NCBI GenBank assembly: GCA_000934455.1
Contig: KN884084.1
Span: forward strand, 3,888-44,162
DNA: 40,275 nucleotides
Source of the DNA: Apostichopus parvimensis
Taxonomy: Eukaryota; Echinodermata; Holothuroidea; Aspidochirotida; Stichopodidae
Direction of reading: 5' to 3'
The position numbers and the translations under genes were made by a program. Shown piece by piece: positions 33,129-40,275 of the stretch. Under the pieces are notes generated by a model that made no database searches, was not told the DNA's origin, and was given only the letters and a program-made list of their open reading frames with translations. How positions within the stretch are numbered: position 1 is the first letter of the stretch; every line of letters starts with the position of its first letter.

Positions 33129-36100
33129 TCACATTGCTCTGGTACAAATTAAACCTCCAGACGCAATAACGCTTTGTCCGGCCATGTAAGAGGCATCGTT
33201 GGAGAGAAGAAAGGCAATCACGGATGCAATTTCATCAGGTTGGCCGAAGCTGTATAATAGTAAAGAACAAATATGTATACTTAATCAATAATCAACAGAT
33301 ATAGTATAATACTGTTGGGCAAGTGCTTCTGGCCGCGGTACAAACGGGTTATGTAGATTTGCCGTGTTAGTGCCGGTATGTGTAAAACACGACATTTCGA
33401 CAATTTGATGCCTTTTTGATCGAGATGCTCATGTCAGTGTAACTTGCCATTTTTACAAACCCTATCGTGTTCTTGACATTTTGGTAAAGTCAGTATATAC
33501 CACTGCAGCCAATTGCACCACTTTTGTCAAAATGTGTTGTTCGTCTGTAACTCAAAATGTCCTTACTGTGAAGATATCATGTAAGTGTACATTGACACTC
33601 GAGAAAGAATAAGGGGTTAATCAACGGTCTAGCGTGCGTTACTCACAGGATTAATGCACGATCGGGGGATAATGCAAGCGATGCACGAGGGCGGAGCCCG
33701 AGTGCATCCAGCGATAGCATTAACACCCGGAGTGCATTAATCATGTGAGTAACGCACGCTAGACCGTTGATTAACCCCGTTCATTCATACACTACAATTT
33801 CTGTGGGGAAAAAATCATAAAACAAAACATTTTTGGTTACATATAACCAAAGATTTATTAAAGTGATGCCCCGTAATTTTACCGTGCGTTACTCACAGGA
33901 TTAACCACGGTCAGCTAACCTGAATGGACCAATAGGATTTAGGAATCTTTACTAAGTATGAATGAACACGTATTTGACATGTTGTCAAGATATATAGAAT
34001 AAAAGCAGCAACTAAATAACTTGAATATGTTTTTGACAAAACGTCACTTTAGCGTATCATACGTATATCAAACTTCCACTTTCTTTCATCAGAGTATAAC
34101 GTTTCGTTGTATACAGTAAAACAGAGATGTAGCTTATTGTAATACTTGCAACAGTGGATGTTAGAAACGTGGTGTGTCTTAATGTAAATCAAGAGGTCGG
34201 GTGGGGTGGAGTGGGGGAGGAGAGGGGGACACCGTGGGTGTTTTGTCTCTGTTTTAAAATTTCCAGTTTTACACAATTAAAGGATTGGTTCGGGGGTTTA
34301 ACATGTCTATTTTGTATGAAAGAGCACAAAAAGACAAAAAGAACAGTGAAGAAACTACCATGATAGCATGCTCTGTTAAGGAGATATGACACTTTGAAGA
34401 TATCAAAATTTCTTTGAAAACGACTGGTGTAGAAAGACTTACTGTGAGGGTGTGATGTCACATCCTCACTTCCTTAACATTTGTGAATATATTTCTTTAA
34501 AAATTAACTACATTTTTTAACACATTTGAAAATAATGTAATCAAAAATTCTTCAGATGTTTAATCTCAAATACTTCCTTTGAAAAATATGAGATCTCCTG
34601 ACATATCTTTTGGTTGAAAGTCATGAAATCTCACAAAACATTTAGAACAAAAACAAAGACTTTTCAGGAATGTGAGGATGTGACATCACAGCTAGTCAGA
34701 TTTCGGCAGTTTCCATACAATGTGATAAAACTTTACACTTGAATATCTCTTTAACCGAAAAAGATATTTGAACAGTTTTTTTCACCATTGTGTTTCTTTT
34801 ATTGTCCTCTTTCATATAACTTAAACATGTATGACAACTGAACCAATCCTTTAAGTCTTACCGTCCTGCTGGTTCGTTAGGCATATCAACACCTGCTAGT
34901 GATCCGTAGGCGTCGACCATTTTGTTGGATACACCCTACAGGAAGAATACATAGTGGTCAATATGAAACTCGAAGTGTGTTACTATACTAAGTTATTATT
35001 GGTAAATCGACTGTATATACAGTAGTTGCAACAATCATCTAAAATGCATTTCGAAATGATCAACACTATATTAGATTCACATGTATAGATAAAACTGATA
35101 AGTATAATTTAGGTACCAGTTTTTTGTTTTCAGTGTATAACATGCTGTTTACGTACAGTTTTTAATATGATTGTTTGTCAATGACAATTATAATATATAT
35201 TTACCCCTTTCATGAAAGGCGTTTCGATTCCTCCGGGGGTAACACAGTTGACCCTGATGTTGTTATTGAAACAATCACGCGCCACTTGTTGAATCATTGA
35301 TATCAAGCATACCTTGCTTATACCATAAAACCGCAAAGTCTGTGGACACAGAGATAACATAACAGGTTTTCTCGTATTAACCAATCATATGGACTAATTG
35401 TAATTAAAAGTGATTAATTATATCATACAATTACATTGTACAAATAGATCATAAGGTTATATCAACGCATACTCTCGTAACAAGATATAACGCATCGACG
35501 CATAGTAACTAGTTACATGGACGCACCATGGGTTTACATGGACGTAGAACGAGTTCACAACATCGCGAAATAGTGTTTAACTCATCGCTTCCAAATAGGG
35601 AGGATGAGATATTGTAGATCATTTGCCCTGCAGTTGGGCCATATACAGCTATGTTAGTTGCCATAGCAACAGCTGCCATGGTATTGGTAAATTTTCCTGA
35701 GTAGCTACTCTCGGGTGGTCACCCATGGTGGTGTACCCCAAAGTGACCGCAAGTCCATGACTGAGGGAGGGGTCAAAATGTGTGCGTGTGTGTGGGTGGA
35801 TGGGAGTGGGTGAGTTTGAGTGTATAATTGTTTGTCCAAGTTTGTGTCCATAACTCCTCCTAAACGGCCGGGCCGATTTTCTTCAAATTTGGTGGGAAGG
35901 TACCCCAGGATGAACCATTGTGTCTCGCATGCCTCAAATAAATTTATATGTTCATTTGAAATCAGTGTTGCAGTGTAGATACGAGGTTCAAGGGAGGGCG
36001 CCCGATGGTTTTTGAACGCTGTTACTAAAACAGCAACATGGCGACACTTACGACTAAAGCTAGTATGTTAAGCCGTATTAATCGTTTATGATAATAAGTT

Positions 36101-39100
36101 GAATTACATTTTTCCTGTAGATGTTAGAACTTTATAAGGCCACAAAACTTCATGAAACATTTTACCAAATGAATGAGATCATGTACAGTATGTACTAGAC
36201 TATAAAATTCAGTTGGTGGCGTCCTTCAAGTTAAACCCTAAATCAACATCCAGTGTTTACTTGCGATGAGATATGATGACACAGAAGTTGCGCAATAATG
36301 CAGGTTTTGTACGTTCCTGTGATGCGTGGTTAACAAGCAGACTCAACATGATTTCTCTTTAGCAAAACGTACCGCAATTAATACAAATACAACTGCCTCC
36401 CAACGCCGGCCATTATAGATGTAACGTGTGAATTTATTTTGCATTCCAACGAGGGTCTTCAAATTATTGCTATAGCAAGCACATCGATTTCTAGTTGTTA
36501 TTGTCAGTAAGAGAGTAACTTTAGTTCAAAGATAGCGTTGATAACAACTTATACAGATTCTACCAATACAGTTAAGTTACATTATAAATTTAGTTATAGG
36601 TGTATCTGTTGTGAAAATAGCTCTATGGATATAACCATAGCCTAAGTTTGTCATTGTTTTGACGAGACATATGACTTCCAAAGTATTCATTCATGTCTTG
36701 GCATTGCAAACATATATTTGCATTGCAAACACATTCAGTTCAGTGTTGCAGAGTGGAACACACCAACATTCAAAAATGAGATGATTTGAAGGAGAAGACA
36801 ATGATAAAGAGCGCCATCTAATTTAGAGCTATCTCGGGCGTAGTTTTGGCGTCTTTTAGCGGTACATTGTAGCGTAACTATCCAGAGAATGATCAATTTA
36901 CGGACAAAAGTTCCAAAATTTCAAACTGAGGGAAAGGGTACGTTTATCATCTCCCGCAGCCCCACCACCATCTTCTGGCCCTCCCTTCGACCGTATACCA
37001 CGCATTAGCTGAGTATAGCTGGGTCCATATATACCAGTAGTGTTAAATGTTATTAGTTGAAGAGATGATTTAAGGGAATCTGCCGACAAATCCGGCCCTT
37101 AAACTTTACCGTACACTCCATCTTTCAACTAACGATACCCTGGGTAACTCTCTCGTTGGGTTCCAATGTACAGTAGATCGCATTTATTGTAAATTTTTTC
37201 TTATCTCTCTCTCTCTTCCATTTTCCCCCACACATTCTTCTGCCCTCCCATCCCATCCCGTACTAGTAATAGGGGGGATCACTTACATCTGCAACGCACA
37301 TGATGGGGTCGTAAGCAGTAAATGACGAATTAGCAACGATAGATCCACCTCTGTAAAAGAAATGAGGATAAATAAGTGATCATGAATGTTACGCGAAATA
37401 TAAATTCCATACAGGTATTTATTTGAAAGTCTAAGTTTCTTTCAAGCCTTGTCATAGCAAGGAGAATATTTCGATATTTCGATGGACCTTCTTTCTTTTC
37501 TTTTTTGGGGGGGGGCATATTTTTTTTTTTTTTTGGGGGGGGGCATTTTGGGCTCAAATTTTCAATAACTTTAAAAAAGATATTAAAGAAACTAAAAAAA
37601 AACAGATCAAGGGGTGAGAAACGTTTTTAATTTGTTCACCTGACAGAATGACGTCATTTGACGTAATGAATCCAATTACGGACAGTGTGCATTAGTATAT
37701 AGCTCAAGTCCCTTCCATGCCCTCGGGAGGAGGAGGAGAAGGATGGGGGAGGGTCTAAACTACCATTCTAGGAAAGTGCCTAAGTAATGACTTATTAGTG
37801 GCTGCAGTATTTAATGGTTATTTTTTCAAAATAAAAAAATGGTGGTGTCTTGAGAGATGACAATTTAATTAACTTACCCCCTTTCCTTGAGAAATGGAAA
37901 ACATTCCTGGATGAACTGGAAAACGGATTTAACGTTAGTATTGAAGGTCTGTCGAAAAACAAACAAGCAAACACTACTGTAGATAAACAAATATATACCG
38001 GGGCTAGGCTGGCCGCGTGGATAAACGCGGTGGCATTTGAAGCAATGAGGCTTAGCAATCGGGAGGTTCCGGGTTCATAGTAAGGTGGATATGTCGTCCC
38101 AAGAGCAATCAACGGTTTTCCCATCTGAAATTACTTTATAAATTGAAAAAGTATTAAAATTTGAGTTAAATTGTTGAATTGGAAGCCACCCGACGTGAAA
38201 GTTGTAATCCATAAGCCCTTGCGGGCTTCCACCCACATTCGTGGTCGCTTCAGCGTCGTAATGATGATGATGATGTTGATGATGATGATGATGATGATGA
38301 CGATGATGACGATGACGACGACGACGCTGACGACGACGACGATGACGGCGATGACGACGATGACGATGAATTTGATGATGACGATGACGTTGACGATGAC
38401 GACGATGACGACGACGACGACGATGACGATGATGATGATTCGTTTAAGTTATCGTTTACCACCTGTACGAATACGTTGCATACTTCCTGTCCGCTGACTA
38501 TTCCCTCTCTACTTTTTTTCACTCACGTTGGATAGGCAACGAATCGATTTTAACAACGTTCCTTATAATTAGAATGAAAAACCAACAGTGATCGCAACGT
38601 CAACGTGACAGCGTAAATCCCTTCAGATAGGAATAACAATGAGATTTTGTGACGTTTTAACCGAAAAATTGAATACTAAGGAAATCCGTTTACGTCAACT
38701 AGAGATTTGCAATAGCGATTCCCTGAAACTGTGTCCCACTGTCCATTGTATCATATGCCACAGTTATTCACCATTAAATTACACCTGAGATAGTGGAATA
38801 CTTTTGGTGGACTTTCATAGATTCTACACGGAGCATGCTATTTTTTGTTAGTACCAAAGCCGTAGATAGACGGCCTTAGTTTTCTAGATAAGCAACCACC
38901 CCCTCCTTAATATTTTCGAATCATTATTTCTGAAGGAGCGTTATCTAATTATTTAATGTTGCGCTACATATTTTTTTTATGCCAACTTGTGAAAGCTGTC
39001 ATATTCTGTCAACATTGATTAAATGTCACTAACACCCCTCCCCCAACCCCCCACCCCTCCCCAACATCCCCTTCCCCTCTTCATATTTTGTAGTCTAACC

Positions 39101-39888
39101 ACTGTTTGCATTGGACACGTTCAAACTGGTACACGTCCCACCTGGGACCTTCAACCAGGTAGCTAACAGAGCAGAAATTAAAAGATAGCTTCTATATCTA
39201 TATCTGATGACGTCATATACTCACGCGTTGGAACTGTTCTTCAGTAACCTGTGAAGATAAATGGAAGGTTTTCAACAAAGTTCGATCACATGTAGCAGGA
39301 CAATAAGAACGATTATACAATATATGAATACAATATATGAAAATAAATAATAAGTGAATTGTCACTTAGGCGACACATACAACTGACATGTATGGTGATG
39401 ACACGCCGATCACGGGCACGTTAAACGATATTTGTATATATAGCCACCACGAAATGGGCAATCAGGAATGATGCCACCATGGTTGGATAGGCGACATGTG
39501 ACAAGTCAGCTACAGGTAGGTGCCATGCGCGGTCATGCAGTATAAATAAACCAAGGGTGAACATGTGATATGTGACTAAGTGCCCGGTTCCCGGACGTGG
39601 CTAGTCATCAAGCAAGTATACATGTCATTAATGGAGGAAAGTCCACTGTTCTGACATGTAAATTTAGAGTCAAAGTCGGATTGTTCAGGGAATAAGAACG
39701 ACGATTGCTCCCCCTCCCCTTACCTCCCATCCACAACACCCCCCCCCCCCCCCTTAACATGTCGGTGGTACATTTATGCATATAAAGCCATCTATTTGTG
39801 TAAAACTTACTGTTAAGAGAGGACCAACGTTAGAATTGGCGCCAGCATTGACGAGTACGTGGTCAAATCCACCATAAGTGTCAACTGC
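33129..39888 (-). CDS. Classical short-chain dehydrogenase/reductase, N-terminus off window
   Basis: Exons in transcript order are 39888-39811, 39248-39225, 37948-37878, 37350-37287, 35339-35205, 34935-34862 and 33249-33129: 567 nt, 188 residues plus TGA. Visible hallmarks in order are DHVLVNAGA (the NAG motif that stabilises the central sheet), the NVKS helix, IVANSSFTAY (catalytic Ser), FYGISK (catalytic YxxxK), IRVNCVTPGG (PG motif) and the C-terminal FGQPDEIASVIAFLLSNDAS...GQSVIASGG. The family catalyses NAD(P)(H)-dependent oxidoreduction of alcohols and ketones. The substrate cannot be told; the layout resembles FabG-like or DHRS4-like members. The TGxxxGxG cofactor loop, about 60-80 residues, must lie beyond the right edge. 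All splice sites are GT-AG and the phases close. Confidence 0.92.
33613..33778. repeat. Large foldback palindrome, 47-bp arms
   Basis: Left arm 33613-33659 and right arm 33732-33778 are reverse complements with one mismatch. The arms contain GGTCTAGCGTGCGTTACTCA. The 72-bp centre is itself imperfectly palindromic around GGGCGGAGCCC. It lies in the SDR last intron. Confidence 0.9.
33779..33967. repeat. Second inverted repeat appended to the palindrome
   Basis: GTTCATTCATAC (33779-33790) is the exact reverse complement of GTATGAATGAAC (33956-33967). Inside, CGTGCGTTACTCACAGGATT at 33882-33901 repeats 18-20 bp of the left arm of the adjacent palindrome, tying the two structures into one composite element. 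Confidence 0.75.
34277..34854. mobile_element. TTAA-flanked MITE with long inverted repeats
   Basis: Body 34281-34850 (570 bp), bounded by TTAA at 34277-34280 and 34851-34854. The ends AGGATTGGTTC...GAACCAATCCT are inverted, and similarity extends inward about 80-140 bp (shared ACATGT, TATGAAAGAG and GTTAAnGAGATAT). It carries two internal GATGTnACATC-type motifs and is non-coding. The TTAA target suits piggyBac or Kolobok superfamilies. It starts 7 nt into the SDR intron that follows exon 34935-34862. Confidence 0.85.
35205..35339 (-). CDS. SDR catalytic exon (YxxxK and PG motif)
   Basis: A 135-nt phase-0 exon encodes TLRFYGISKVCLISM...RVNCVTPGGIETPFMKG. The YGISK tetrad pair and the VTPG turn are intact, so the enzyme is predicted to be active if the N-terminal part is intact. 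Confidence 0.9.
35690..36020. repeat. Possible dispersed repeat in SDR intron
   Basis: The stretch around AACGGCCGGGCCGATTTTCT and the following CAAATTTGGTGGGAAGGTAC reads like conserved segments in dispersed animal repeats, with a GT/GGGT-rich tract at 35780-35820. I cannot name the family or its ends. Confidence 0.3.
38000..38125 (+). mobile_element. tRNA-derived SINE in SDR intron
   Basis: A box-A-like TGGCCGCGTGGA (38010-38021) and, about 60 bp on, GGGAGGTTCCGGGTTCATAG, whose end is a decayed box B. The spacing suits a tRNA-like polymerase III promoter; the loop GCTTAGCAATCGGGAGG suggests a Leu/Ser-type variable arm. The body continues to about 38125. It ends about 50 bp upstream of the acceptor of SDR exon 37948-37878. 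Confidence 0.55.
38261..38440. repeat. (GAT/GAC)n trinucleotide tract, about 180 bp
   Basis: A nearly uninterrupted GAT to GAC to GAT array in the SDR intron between exons 39248-39225 and 37948-37878. Long poly-Met/Thr and poly-Ser frames through it are artefacts of the repeat. Confidence 0.95.
39225..39248 (-). CDS. SDR micro-exon, 24 nt, encodes VTEEQFQR
   Basis: The acceptor is cttcacag and the donor cgc|gtgagt; it is phase 0 on both sides. It supplies the segment between the NAG strand and the NVKS helix (LLT-VTEEQFQR-TFNTNVKS), matching the usual SDR spacing. Skipping it would leave the frame intact but remove eight residues. Confidence 0.85.
39362..39583. repeat. Weak inverted-repeat candidate element
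   Basis: CACTTAGGCGACACAT at 39363 and ATGTGACTAAGTGC near 39570 are imperfect inverted matches about 220 bp apart, in the SDR intron. No target duplication is apparent. Confidence 0.25.
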
Positions 39889-40008
39889 CTGTGAAAGATA
39901 ATCACTTGTGTTATGGTTGATGGATAAATTGTCACTTTTAATACACAATCCATACTGTAAGAAATCTTAGGCAAATTGTTATTGATATTATATATTTATC
40001 TACTATAG

Positions 40009-40275
40009 TTACGCTTCGCTCTTCCAATCATGCGCATTTGCAATTAACTCCTGGTCCACGTACCCGCACTCGTTATTGCGATCGTGCCTTTTCTGTCGCT
40101 TCGCCTTCTCTTTGGAAGAAACTCCCATTTCACGTTCGTGACTCTCCCTCACTTTGTATTTTCAAGAGACAACTTAAAACATTTCTGTTTGTTTCCTAGT
40201 TTCTTTGTTTTCCCCATGGTTACCTTTGTCTCTTTCCTACTTTGTAAAGCGCTTTGAAACGATGTATTAAGCGCT
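40009..40275 (+). mobile_element. 3' end of a CR1/L2/jockey-type non-LTR retrotransposon
   Basis: One frame reads LRSSNHAHL...PRTRTRYCDRAFSVASPSLWKKLPFHVRDSPSLCIFKRQLKTFLFVS, stop at 40197-40199 (quoted in parts: TRYCDRAFSVASPSLWKKLP; SLCIFKRQLKTFLF). The RT C-terminal signature is DRAFSxAxPxLWxxLPxxxR...FKxxLKTxLF. The following UTR TGTAAAGCGCTTTGAAACGA is the usual 3' tail of such elements and runs off the edge. It is 5'-truncated, as is typical of target-primed reverse transcription. Confidence 0.85.

Noticed and set aside
33613..33967. CRISPR array or bacterial integron-like site
   Set aside because: The repeats are inverted, not regularly spaced direct repeats, and the locus is clearly an animal intron.
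37795..38124. 109-codon minus-strand frame
   Set aside because: It reads through the SINE and is in a different frame from the true SDR exon at 37948-37878.
38171..38522. Met/Thr-rich and Ser-rich open frames
   Set aside because: They are translations of the GAY trinucleotide array.

Overview
This window is animal nuclear DNA. Its genes are split by GT-AG introns, it is AT-rich, and it is crowded with degenerate transposons, poly-C/poly-G runs and microsatellites; a 58-base N gap marks a draft assembly. Gene content and the style of the repeats suggest an invertebrate deuterostome, perhaps an echinoderm. That placement is inference, not something the sequence proves.

Three multi-exon protein genes can be rebuilt with reading frame kept across every junction. 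(1) 1-6061, + strand: the 3' part of a ZEB/zfh-1 zinc-finger homeodomain repressor, with five N-terminal fingers, one middle finger, a homeodomain-like segment, a CtBP-type PLDLT motif and three C-terminal fingers. The N-terminus lies off the left edge. A 3' UTR of up to about 1.6 kb follows. (2) 15746-26506, - strand: a complete 12-coding-exon SSUH2 (ssu-2 homolog) gene of 458 residues, with a DnaJ-like cysteine-rich domain of six CxxC-type motifs and a C-terminal CTIL. A likely 5' UTR exon lies near 28.3-28.5 kb. (3) 33129-39888, - strand: the last seven exons of a classical short-chain dehydrogenase/reductase (SDR), including a 24-nt micro-exon. Its Rossmann N-terminus lies off the right edge.

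Layout: ZEB and SSUH2 converge on an intergenic stretch of about 8 kb (7.7-15.7 kb) with no supportable gene. The SSUH2-SDR interval (28.6-33.1 kb) is a mobile-element graveyard. It holds a degenerate CCTACTA-type tract interrupted by a 1.03-kb terminal-inverted-repeat element with CGAATGACA motifs, a hAT transposase remnant, and a second copy of the hAT MITE that also sits in ZEB intron 1 with a perfect 8-bp target duplication. The SDR introns carry a near-perfect 47-bp-arm foldback palindrome, a TTAA-flanked MITE 6 nt into an intron, a tRNA-like SINE and a GAY trinucleotide tract. The right edge holds the 3' end of a non-LTR retrotransposon.

The three genes show no sign of working in one pathway; they are ordinary chromosomal neighbours. 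I found no CRISPR array, operon or complete RNA gene. The most unusual material is the set of structured repeats: the foldback element, the CGAATGACA element and the splice-site-proximal MITE.
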